Source: Robiginitomaculum sp.
GTDB lineage: Bacteria > Pseudomonadota > Alphaproteobacteria > Caulobacterales > Maricaulaceae
Direction of reading: 5' to 3'
Length of the DNA: 5,172 bases
Assembly: GCA_002733385.1 (NCBI GenBank)
Contig: NVVO01000033.1
Span: 15,159 to 20,330 of the forward strand
Shown here: in pieces, positions 1 through 5,172 of the stretch
Layout of the letters: every line of letters begins with the position of its first letter
Numbering within the stretch: the stretch's first letter is position 1
Made by a program: the position numbers and the translations under genes
Notes under the pieces: generated by a model
The model's database searches: none
What the model was told of the DNA's origin: nothing
What the model saw: the letters and a program-made list of their open reading frames with translations, nothing else

Positions 1-157
1 GGGCTTGCAAACTCGGTTGCGAACCACTTGCTGGCGGATTGTTGGCTGCTTGGGCGGCGGCATTTGGCAAGAACAACAAGCCAAAGCTCAACACGGCCCC
101 CCAAAGCAAAGCAAATAAGCAGGCATGAATACTGTAATTGGTATCAGTTTTACTCAT
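1..157 (-). CDS. bamA: Probable BamA outer membrane assembly factor, N-terminal fragment (signal peptide only)
   Basis: The gene starts at an ATG at 157 and runs off the low-coordinate edge of the window, so only 52 codons are visible. They read as a signal peptide: a short polar start (MSKTDTNYSIH), a hydrophobic core at about residues 12-30 (CLFALLWGAVLSFGLLFL), then small residues suited to signal peptidase I (PNAAAQA, cleavage after AAA or AQA). A low-complexity Ala/Asn/Pro/Ser stretch follows. The ATG lies 12 bases after the rseP stop and in the same frame as rseP. The only codons between them are AGT, GTA, GGG and GTT, so no earlier start is possible. BamA is the POTRA/beta-barrel protein that inserts outer membrane proteins. 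No POTRA or barrel sequence is visible here, so the name rests on gene order (rseP then bamA is widely conserved in Proteobacteria). An exported protein is certain; the identity is inferred. Confidence 0.75.
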   Translation of the reverse strand, partial: MSKTDTNYSIHACLFALLWGAVLSFGLLFLPNAAAQAANNPPASGSQPSLQA

Positions 158-159
158 AA

Positions 160-164
160 CCCCT
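160..164 (-). promoter_or_regulatory. Ribosome binding site of the bamA-like gene
   Basis: AGGGG is followed by TT and then the ATG at 157. The purine core is good, but the two-base spacer is shorter than usual. It sits in the 12-base gap after the rseP stop, so ribosomes finishing rseP are placed to restart here. Confidence 0.5.
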
Positions 165-169
165 ACACT

Positions 170-1369
170 TTATCCCGTTTTTTCAAATAAGCTCGAGACA
201 TACCCGATATCATTGAAAGTTAAAACAACAAACAAAGTTATAAGCACGGCAAACCCGACACGAAACCCTATTTCTTGCGCCCGTGCACTTAATGGGCGTC
301 GCATGACAGCTTCATAGCCGTAGTACATCAAATGTCCACCGTCTAAAACAGGAATTGGCATTAAATTTGCGAAACCTAAGCCAACCGAAAGCATGGCGGC
401 CAGGGAAAGCAAATTGGCAAATAAGGCCAGGGCTTTGGCACCAACCCCGCCCTCAACCTGTGTAGACATCACTCCAATTTTACCAGAAAATGCCAGAATT
501 TTTACCGGGCCGCCAAGGGCTTTCCCGTTTTCCTTACCACGGAATATCCGCCCGATATAATATAATGTCGAAGACAATGTATTGCCAACACTATCGACCC
601 CGTATTTCGCCGCCTCGGGTAAATTATAAGTTTGGTGAACAACCGTACCGCCAATTCTCACATCAATGACGCCGCCGGTCATTCTACCGCCAATCCCGTC
701 TTTTTTCTCCCTACGCTCTGGCGTAACCACAAGATCCACTTTTTGTGTGCCGCGCAACACTTCCACGCCGAGCCGCTCACCACTGTTTAAGGTAATGATT
801 TGTATGACCATATTAACATTACGAGCTTGTTTGCCGTCAATGGTCAATATTTTATCCCCGACGACAAAACCCGCTTGCGCCGCAGGCCCGCCGGGTGTGA
901 CGGTCTGAATTTCAGCCGTGCTTTTGTAAATCCCAAACCCCCAAGCCAGTCCTGCAAACAACACGGCCGCCAAGATAAAATTAGCCATTGGCCCGGCAAA
1001 TGCCACCAAAGCCCTTTGGTAAAGTGGTTTGAAATGCAAACAGGACTTCCACACATCCTTACCGTGCTTGCTGTCCATTTCGGCTTTGATTTTCGCCAAT
1101 TCGTCGGTGTCGGGATTGCTGGCAACACCGGCGTCACCTAGAAATTTCACATAGCCGCCCAGGGGAATGCGCGACACCACCCACTCCGTCCCGGATTTTG
1201 CTTTGTACCGCAGTACAGGTTTGCCAAAACCAACAGAAAACCGCTCGACAGCAACCCCGAAAAACCGCCCCACGGCATAATGGCCAAGCTCGTGAATAAA
1301 CACCAACAAGCCGAGCACAAAGCCGAAGCTCAGGACAGTAATGACCGCGTTAATCAAAAATTGTAACAT
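170..1369 (-). CDS. rseP: RseP/MmpA site-2 zinc metalloprotease (intramembrane protease)
   Basis: A 399-residue inner membrane protease of the M50 (site-2 protease) family. In the family it cuts transmembrane segments of already clipped substrates, such as the anti-sigma factor RseA in E. coli or PodJ in Caulobacter (where it is called MmpA). Visible features in order: a first membrane segment holding the zinc motif HELGH at residues 26-30; the GFG loop and SRIPLGGYVKFLGD at about 66-79; a second membrane segment starting at AGPMANF (125-131); one PDZ domain at about 152-220 with the carboxylate-binding region around PGGPAAQAGF; a third membrane segment with NLMPIPVLDGGH at 335-346, where Asp343 is the third zinc ligand; and a last membrane segment at about 370-387. 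All catalytic residues are present. There is one PDZ, as in alphaproteobacterial members, against two in E. coli. The ATG directly follows the dxr TAG with no spacer, and a GGTGG lies upstream inside dxr. Confidence 0.96.
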   Translation of the reverse strand: MLQFLINAVITVLSFGFVLGLLVFIHELGHYAVGRFFGVAVERFSVGFGKPVLRYKAKSGTEWVVSRIPLGGYVKFLGDAGVASNPDTDELAKIKAEMDSKHGKDVWKSCLHFKPLYQRALVAFAGPMANFILAAVLFAGLAWGFGIYKSTAEIQTVTPGGPAAQAGFVVGDKILTIDGKQARNVNMVIQIITLNSGERLGVEVLRGTQKVDLVVTPERREKKDGIGGRMTGGVIDVRIGGTVVHQTYNLPEAAKYGVDSVGNTLSSTLYYIGRIFRGKENGKALGGPVKILAFSGKIGVMSTQVEGGVGAKALALFANLLSLAAMLSVGLGFANLMPIPVLDGGHLMYYGYEAVMRRPLSARAQEIGFRVGFAVLITLFVVLTFNDIGYVSSLFEKTG

Positions 1370-2566
1370 CTAGGGTTTTTCCACCAATTTATTAGCCACT
1401 TCATTTGCTTTTATTCTTGCGCGCTTGTCTATTTCTAGCACATCTTCTAATGTCTGCGGTGCCTTAGCAAAACTATTCTCCCTTTGGAAGTGCTCCAATA
1501 CCGTTTCTATACACTTTGTAAGATGCAAGAAAGCCAGGTCGCCTTGCAAAAATTGCGCCACCGCAATCTCGTTGGCGGCATTTAAAATTGTTGGAGCCAT
1601 GCCGCCAGCTTCAAGGGCAGCCCGGGCCAGCCGCAAAGCCGGGAATTTTTGCGGATCGGGTGCAAAAAACTCCAATTTTGCGACCTCGGCAAAATCAAGG
1701 GTTTTCACATCGGTCACCATACGCTCGGGCCAGGCCAATGCATAGGCAATGGGGGTGCGCATATCGGGTGATCCCATCTGCGCCAGAACCGAACCGTCCA
1801 CATATTCAACCATGGAATGGATAATAGACTGGGGATGGATGATGATGTCAATTTCGTTGGACGGCCTGTCAAACAAATAGCTGGCTTCAATCAGCTCCAG
1901 CCCTTTGTTCATCAAAGTCGCCGAGTCTATGGAGATTTTGGCCCCCATATCCCAAACTGGATGGTTAAGGGCTTGTTCGCGGGTAACGGCCCTTAATTGC
2001 TTATCCGTAAATGTGCGAAACGGGCCACCGGACGCGGTTAAAATCAGTTTTCGAACATCCCCCGGGCGTTTGCGGCTCAAAACCTGAAAGATCGCATTAT
2101 GCTCAGAGTCTACCGGCAGCAATGTCGTGCCCGATGCAGCGACAGCTTCCATAAAGAGTGCGCCCGCACTGACCAAACATTCCTTATTGGCCAAACCAAG
2201 CGTTGTCCCTTGGCTGACCGCCGCCAAGGTCGGCTCCAGCCCGGCAGCCCCGACAATGGCCGCCATGATAAAATCCGCAGGCCAAGCCCCGGCTTCCACT
2301 AATGCCTCTCGGCCAATGCCTATTTTAATACCGCTACCCGAGAGCGCATCTTGTAATATCCCGCGATTAGCCCCCCCATTACCTTCATGGCCCAACACGA
2401 CAAATTCGGGTTTAAATTCAAGGGCTTGGCGGGCCAGTTTTTTCGCATTGGTGTTAGCACTGAGGCAAACAATTTTGTACTCGTCCGGTTCTGCACCGCA
2501 TAACAAGCTAAGTGTGCTTTGCCCGATAGACCCGGTTGAACCTAATATGGTGACACGTTTAGCCAT
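1370..2566 (-). CDS. dxr: 1-deoxy-D-xylulose 5-phosphate reductoisomerase
   Basis: A 398-residue cytoplasmic enzyme of the MEP pathway. It rearranges and reduces DXP to 2-C-methyl-D-erythritol 4-phosphate with NADPH and a divalent metal. Visible motifs: the Rossmann nucleotide-binding GSTGSIG at residues 9-15; MAAIVGAAGLEPTLAAV at 101-117; LANKECLVSAG at 125-135; the metal ligands Asp153 and Glu155 in VDSEHNAIFQ; the substrate-binding ASGGPF at 178-183; the flexible-loop NHPVWDMGAKISIDSATLMNKGLE at 201-224 with His202, Trp205 and Met207, ending in Asn220, Lys221 and the third metal ligand Glu224; then HPQSIIHSMVEY and the C-terminal helical domain (PTILNAANEIAVAQFL). Length is normal and no key residue is missing. 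The ATG is placed by the GSTGSIG distance, six bases after the cdsA stop. No Shine-Dalgarno precedes it, so translation probably depends on coupling to cdsA. It supplies isoprenoid precursors to UppS, encoded upstream. Confidence 0.97.
   Translation of the reverse strand: MAKRVTILGSTGSIGQSTLSLLCGAEPDEYKIVCLSANTNAKKLARQALEFKPEFVVLGHEGNGGANRGILQDALSGSGIKIGIGREALVEAGAWPADFIMAAIVGAAGLEPTLAAVSQGTTLGLANKECLVSAGALFMEAVAASGTTLLPVDSEHNAIFQVLSRKRPGDVRKLILTASGGPFRTFTDKQLRAVTREQALNHPVWDMGAKISIDSATLMNKGLELIEASYLFDRPSNEIDIIIHPQSIIHSMVEYVDGSVLAQMGSPDMRTPIAYALAWPERMVTDVKTLDFAEVAKLEFFAPDPQKFPALRLARAALEAGGMAPTILNAANEIAVAQFLQGDLAFLHLTKCIETVLEHFQRENSFAKAPQTLEDVLEIDKRARIKANEVANKLVEKP
1381..1385 (-). promoter_or_regulatory. 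Possible ribosome binding site of rseP inside the end of dxr
   Basis: GGTGG lies 11 bases before the rseP ATG at 1369, within the last codons of dxr. The spacer is at the long end. Because the dxr TAG abuts the ATG, terminating ribosomes could also restart directly, so the contribution of this site is uncertain. Confidence 0.4.
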
Positions 2567-2572
2567 TGAAAG

Positions 2573-3439
2573 TTAAGCGAGGGGCCACAAATTTGGCCAC
2601 AACAATAACGCCCCAGCCGCCACAACCACGATGAGCAGAAGCGAGTCTATTCTATCCAGCAAACCGCCGTGCCCCGGAATAAGCCCGCCCGCATCCTTGA
2701 CCTTTAAATGCCGTTTAATCATGGATTCCAGCAGATCGCCGAGTACGGCAAAAACCACAATCGGTAAGGCAAACAAGACGCCGTAAAGGGGACTAAAGCC
2801 GATAATGAGGGCCGCTAATGCGCCAAATAACGCCCCGAAAACAAAGCCGCTCAGCAAACCAGACCAGGTTTTATTGGGGCTGATATTTGGCACTAATTTT
2901 GGGCCGCCAATCGTCGAGCCGCCCAAATAGGCGAAGGTATCAGCCGCAATAACCACAACCACAATAAACAAAAATATGGCAAATCCGGGCGCGGTAAATC
3001 CAGCCACATCGCCGCGCAGCCATAACATGGCCAGACTTGGCAATAAAACATACAAAATACCAAACCCGGCCCATAGACCACCGCCGCGCCCACTTTGGCG
3101 CCCACCACCACGTCTGGACCGCTCATATGTAGCAATCGCCCCGATAAAAAGAACCGATGTGAGAGCCTGTTGCCACAACCCGAATTGGGCCAGAGCCATA
3201 ACCGCAAGCAAGCCCGCCCAGGGCAATGCAAAAGCCAAATTCCCGGCCCCGGTATCCGTCATGCGCACCCATTCATAAATCACACGAGCACATACAATGA
3301 CGATAAAAACCGCCCAAACCCAGCCGCCAAAATAGATGGGAATGCCGCAAATGGCCATCAAAACCAGGCCAGAAAGCGCCCGCACGCCAAGGGTTTTCCA
3401 GCGAGATTTTTTGGCTGTGGCTTCAGTGATACCCCCCAT
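2573..3439 (-). CDS. cdsA: Phosphatidate cytidylyltransferase (CDP-diglyceride synthase)
   Basis: A 288-residue polytopic inner membrane enzyme that makes CDP-diacylglycerol from CTP and phosphatidic acid, the branch point for phospholipids. The complete family signature is at residues 239-265: SMIKR, then KD (248-249), then PGHGGLLDRID. Before it come the conserved ADTFAYLGG (166-174) and GPKLVPNISPNKTWSG (179-194). Several hydrophobic segments are visible (about 22-54, 68-105, 127-141, 148-166, 195-232 and 266-284). An unusual Arg/Gly-rich loop sits at about 107-121. The frame is open upstream to 3580, but a start there would overlap uppS by about 137 bases and add a sequence that is simply uppS read out of frame. 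The ATG at 3439, four bases after the uppS stop, gives an ordinary N-terminus (SRWKTLGVRALSGLVL). AAGG, overlapping the uppS stop codon, serves as ribosome binding site with a short spacer. Confidence 0.95.
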   Translation of the reverse strand: MGGITEATAKKSRWKTLGVRALSGLVLMAICGIPIYFGGWVWAVFIVIVCARVIYEWVRMTDTGAGNLAFALPWAGLLAVMALAQFGLWQQALTSVLFIGAIATYERSRRGGGRQSGRGGGLWAGFGILYVLLPSLAMLWLRGDVAGFTAPGFAIFLFIVVVVIAADTFAYLGGSTIGGPKLVPNISPNKTWSGLLSGFVFGALFGALAALIIGFSPLYGVLFALPIVVFAVLGDLLESMIKRHLKVKDAGGLIPGHGGLLDRIDSLLLIVVVAAGALLLWPNLWPLA

Positions 3440-3441
3440 AA

Positions 3442-3445
3442 CCTT
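3442..3445 (-). promoter_or_regulatory. Ribosome binding site of cdsA, overlapping the uppS stop codon
   Basis: AAGG followed by TT and the ATG at 3439; its first two bases are the last two of the uppS TAA (3446-3444). The arrangement supports coupled translation and favours the ATG at 3439 over starts inside uppS. The spacer is shorter than usual, so the assignment is moderate. Confidence 0.4.
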
Positions 3446-4199
3446 AAGCCACTTCTTCGGTGTTGGCAGCTGCGAGATTACCAAAGCGCCGATCGCGGTT
3501 TTGAAAAACCTGTATGGCCGCCCGCAAATCATCTTTGCTGAAATCCGGCCACAAAACATCCGTAAACACAAATTCCGCATAGGCCGCCTGCCACAACAAG
3601 AAATTACTGATGCGTTTTTCGCCGCTGGTGCGAATAACCAAATCAGGTGCCACTAAACCGTGGGTGTCCAGATAGGTGTCAAATTTGGCTTCGTCCAAAT
3701 CAGATGTCTTGAGCCGCCCCAAATCCACATCATCCGCAAAAGCCCGGGCGGCGCGCAAGATTTCGTCGCGCCCACCATAATTAAAAGCGATATTGAGCAA
3801 AAATGTGGAATTGTCCTTTGTCGTGTCCTCAACCCTGTCCAGCATAGCCAGCATGTCTGGTTTTAGCCCGGCTCGTGACCCCAAAATCCGTACCCGCACA
3901 CCGCGCCTGTGTAAGGTTTGCAAATCATCGTCGATATATTTTCGCATCAGCGAAAACAGCGCAGAAATTTCGGTTTTTGGTCGCGACCAGTTTTCCGTGG
4001 AAAAACTGTACAAGGTCAAACATTTCACCCCGATTTCAGAGGCATGTTCCACCACCCGGCGCACGGTTTTAACCCCGGCCTGATGACCAAAAATCCGCGG
4101 TTTGCCCCGCCCACTAGCCCAGCGGCCATTGCCGTCCATAATAATGGCAATATGTTGCGGAAACTGACCCGCAATGTGATCGGATTGGGGCGTGGTCAT
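3444..4199 (-). CDS. uppS: Isoprenyl transferase, undecaprenyl diphosphate synthase
   Basis: A 251-residue cis-prenyltransferase that extends farnesyl diphosphate with isopentenyl diphosphate to the C55 carrier lipid used for peptidoglycan and surface polysaccharides. It acts in the cytosol at the membrane face. Motifs in order: HIAIIMDGNGRWA at residues 16-28 with catalytic Asp22; GHQAG (38-42); the YSFSTENWSRP block (64-74); NYGGRDEI (140-147); and APDLVIRTSGEKRISNFLLWQAAYAEF (184-210) with the diphosphate-binding Arg190 and Arg196 and the metal-associated Glu209; then DVLWPDF. Length fits the family. The frame is open upstream to 4376, but that extension lies inside frr, so I take the ATG at 4199, seven bases after the frr stop, which leaves a usual N-terminal lead to the DGNGRW motif. 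A weak AGG at 4213-4211 in the end of frr is the only Shine-Dalgarno candidate. Confidence 0.96.
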   Translation of the reverse strand: MTTPQSDHIAGQFPQHIAIIMDGNGRWASGRGKPRIFGHQAGVKTVRRVVEHASEIGVKCLTLYSFSTENWSRPKTEISALFSLMRKYIDDDLQTLHRRGVRVRILGSRAGLKPDMLAMLDRVEDTTKDNSTFLLNIAFNYGGRDEILRAARAFADDVDLGRLKTSDLDEAKFDTYLDTHGLVAPDLVIRTSGEKRISNFLLWQAAYAEFVFTDVLWPDFSKDDLRAAIQVFQNRDRRFGNLAAANTEEVA

Positions 4200-4206
4200 G
4201 CTCAAA

Positions 4207-4770
4207 TTAAACCTGCATAATCTCTTCGGTTTTGCTGGCCAGAGCCTTGTCGATGTCTTCAATATGCTTGTCGGTGATGTCCTGAACATCGCTGGAACTA
4301 TGCTTGTGATCGTCTTTGCTAATTTTTCTGGCTTTTTCCAAATCACGCAAGGTTTCCATGCCGTCGCGGCGCACATTTCGCACCGCTACCTTAGCCGCTT
4401 CGGCGTAATTGCCCGCAACTTTGGCTAGCTCCTGGCGGCGTTCTTCGGTCAGGGCCGGCATGGGGATACGGACGGTCTGGCCGTCGACCACCGGATTGAT
4501 CCCGAGATTGCTTTCGCGCAAGGCTTTCTCGACGCTGGCCACCAGGGATTTGTCCCAGACATTGACGCTGAGCATACGCGGCTCGGGCACATTGACAGCC
4601 CCGACCTGGTTCAGCGGGGTTTGCGCGCCGTAAGCCGCGACCATAATATTATCAAGGATAGCCGTGTGGGCCCGCCCGGTGCGCAAGCTGTTAAACTCGC
4701 TTCGCATGGCCGTTATTGCCCCGTCCATGCGGCGGTCTAAATCGGCGAGGTCATATTCTTGTAGTGCCAT
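4207..4770 (-). CDS. frr: Ribosome recycling factor
   Basis: A 187-residue cytosolic protein that, with EF-G, splits the post-termination ribosome. It shows the usual two-domain layout: an N-terminal helix with LRTGRAHTAILDNI (29-42); the beta-rich domain II at about 31-104 with TPLNQVGAVNVPEPRMLSVNVWDKS and NLGINPVVDGQTVRIPMPALTEERR; and the C-terminal helices with AVRNVRRD (129-136), which contains the conserved Arg134 (Arg132 in E. coli), followed by HKHSSSDVQDITDKHIEDID. Length matches the family (about 185 residues). I chose the ATG at 4770 over a TTG two codons earlier at 4776, because a strong AAAGGAG lies six bases before the ATG but would touch the TTG. It is separated from pyrH by 39 bases containing a hairpin and ends seven bases before uppS. 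Confidence 0.97.
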   Translation of the reverse strand: MALQEYDLADLDRRMDGAITAMRSEFNSLRTGRAHTAILDNIMVAAYGAQTPLNQVGAVNVPEPRMLSVNVWDKSLVASVEKALRESNLGINPVVDGQTVRIPMPALTEERRQELAKVAGNYAEAAKVAVRNVRRDGMETLRDLEKARKISKDDHKHSSSDVQDITDKHIEDIDKALASKTEEIMQV

Positions 4771-4776
4771 TTTCAA

Positions 4777-4783
4777 CTCCTTT
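4777..4783 (-). promoter_or_regulatory. Strong Shine-Dalgarno of frr
   Basis: AAAGGAG ends six bases before the ATG at 4770 and is the best ribosome binding site in the window. It decides the frr start: the TTG at 4776 would leave no spacer. Independent initiation here fits the wider gap after pyrH. Confidence 0.85.
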
Positions 4784-4787
4784 GGTT

Positions 4788-4816
4788 GTCATAATCTCTA
4801 AGTCCAGAATTATGAC
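4788..4816 (-). repeat. Inverted repeat / predicted RNA hairpin across the pyrH stop codon
   Basis: On the transcribed strand GTCATAAT (4816-4809) is matched perfectly by ATTATGAC (4795-4788). Inside this stem UCU (4808-4806) can pair with AGA (4799-4797), leaving one bulged G at 4796 and a six-base loop GGACUU. The pyrH stop TAA (4812-4810) lies in the 5' arm. No run of U follows, so it is not a typical factor-independent terminator. It ends four bases before the frr Shine-Dalgarno. A role in transcript processing, 3' end protection or spacing of frr initiation is conceivable; it may also be chance in a short AT-rich gap. Confidence 0.5.
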
Positions 4817-5172
4817 GTTATTATGGTGCAGATACCTTTTCCGGTTATCACATCTTCAAACCGGTGTTTTTCGGCAATGGAAAATACAATGATCGGGATA
4901 GCATTGTCACGCATCAATGTCACAGCCGACGTATCCATTACCTGTAAATCTTTGGTGATCACATCCATATAGGACAATGTATCATAGCGCACCGCGTCCG
5001 CATATTTGGCTGGGTCTTTGTCATAAACCCCGTCAACTTTGGTGCCTTTCAGCAGCGCATCACAGCCCATTTCGGCGGCGCGCAAAGCCGCAGCCGTATC
5101 CGTGGTAAAAAACGGATTGCCGGTTCCGGCCGCAAATATGACAATCCGTCCACGCTCCATATGGCGGCTGGC
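4810..5172 (-). CDS. pyrH: Uridylate kinase (UMP kinase), C-terminal half
   Basis: The gene enters from the high-coordinate edge. The last 120 residues and the TAA stop are visible, about half of the usual length of roughly 240. PyrH phosphorylates UMP to UDP with ATP, as a cytosolic hexamer of the amino acid kinase family. The visible part holds the hallmark GRIVIFAAGTGNPFFTTDTAA (8-28 of the fragment; the GTGNPFFTTD loop binds UMP), then RAAEMGCDALLKGTKVDGVYDKDP (31-54), which includes the nucleotide-binding KVDGVY, then RYDTLSYMDVITKDLQVMDTSAVTLMRDN and the final strand IPIIVFSI. The frame stays open through ASRH to the window edge, so the internal ATG at 5160 is not the start. The first half, including the ATP-binding glycine loop, lies outside. 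pyrH followed by frr is the standard order, normally preceded by rpsB and tsf. Confidence 0.96.
   Translation of the reverse strand, partial: ASRHMERGRIVIFAAGTGNPFFTTDTAAALRAAEMGCDALLKGTKVDGVYDKDPAKYADAVRYDTLSYMDVITKDLQVMDTSAVTLMRDNAIPIIVFSIAEKHRFEDVITGKGICTIITS

Noticed and set aside
844..1137. A 97-codon minus-strand frame inside rseP
   Set aside because: It overlaps rseP in another frame, and its residues are a frame-shifted reading of the RseP loop and PDZ region.
2127..2576. A 149-codon plus-strand open frame opposite dxr
   Set aside because: It lies entirely antisense to the motif-rich dxr gene, has a low-complexity Ala/Pro/Ser composition and no recognisable domain. It is a shadow frame.
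3095..3541. A 148-codon plus-strand open frame opposite cdsA and the end of uppS
   Set aside because: It is antisense to two well-supported genes, has no family motif and crosses the uppS-cdsA boundary, as a chance frame would.
3440..3580. Longer N-terminus for cdsA starting at 3580
   Set aside because: The extra 47 residues come from uppS read in another frame. The ATG at 3439, with an AAGG before it, gives the expected family N-terminus.
4200..4376. Longer N-terminus for uppS starting at 4376
   Set aside because: The extra 59 residues overlap the frr coding region and show no UppS similarity. The ATG at 4199 gives a normal length.
4771..4776. TTG start for frr two codons upstream, or TTGAAA as a -35 promoter box
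   Set aside because: As a start it touches the GGAG and leaves no spacer. As a -35 box it has no convincing -10 element at 16-18 bases.
4788..4816. Factor-independent terminator between pyrH and frr
   Set aside because: The hairpin is AT-rich and followed by AACCAAAGGAG rather than a U-run, so termination is unlikely.
1..5172. A novel or mobile system in this window
   Set aside because: Every stretch is accounted for by a conserved envelope and housekeeping operon. No transposase, integrase, toxin-antitoxin, tRNA, direct repeat array or foreign-looking segment is visible.

Overview
This window is a dense block of housekeeping genes, all reading on the minus strand. In transcription order (high to low coordinates) they are pyrH (3' half only), frr, uppS, cdsA, dxr, rseP, and the first 52 codons of a secreted protein that by position should be bamA. 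Five of the six complete or partial genes after the first are recognised from family motifs in the translations. bamA is inferred from its signal peptide and gene order.

The order pyrH-frr-uppS-cdsA-dxr-rseP-bamA is the classic proteobacterial cell-envelope cluster, usually preceded by rpsB-tsf and followed by skp/lpxD/fabZ/lpxA. The single PDZ domain in RseP and the wording of the Dxr, CdsA and RseP motifs suggest an alphaproteobacterium. Base composition looks balanced, with GC near one half by eye and not computed, so this is not a very GC-rich or very AT-rich member. I cannot name the genus.

Layout: 5172-4810 pyrH C-terminal half; 4809-4771 a 39-base gap holding a perfect 8-bp inverted repeat and a strong ribosome binding site; 4770-4207 frr; 4199-3444 uppS; 3439-2573 cdsA; 2566-1370 dxr; 1369-170 rseP; 157-1 bamA start. 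Apart from the pyrH-frr gap, spacings are 0 to 12 bases, which points to one transcript with translational coupling. No stretch over 300 bases lacks a gene, and I see no RNA genes, mobile elements, CRISPR arrays or factor-independent terminators.

The genes fit together functionally. PyrH supplies UDP, and from it UTP and CTP, the latter being the co-substrate of CdsA. Dxr commits carbon to isoprenoids, which UppS turns into the undecaprenyl carrier used for peptidoglycan. CdsA makes CDP-diacylglycerol for phospholipids. RseP and BamA handle envelope stress signalling and outer membrane protein assembly. Frr recycles ribosomes.

I found no novel system here. The observations worth a second look are modest: the hairpin between pyrH and frr, the lack of a Shine-Dalgarno sequence before dxr, and an Arg/Gly-rich loop in CdsA.
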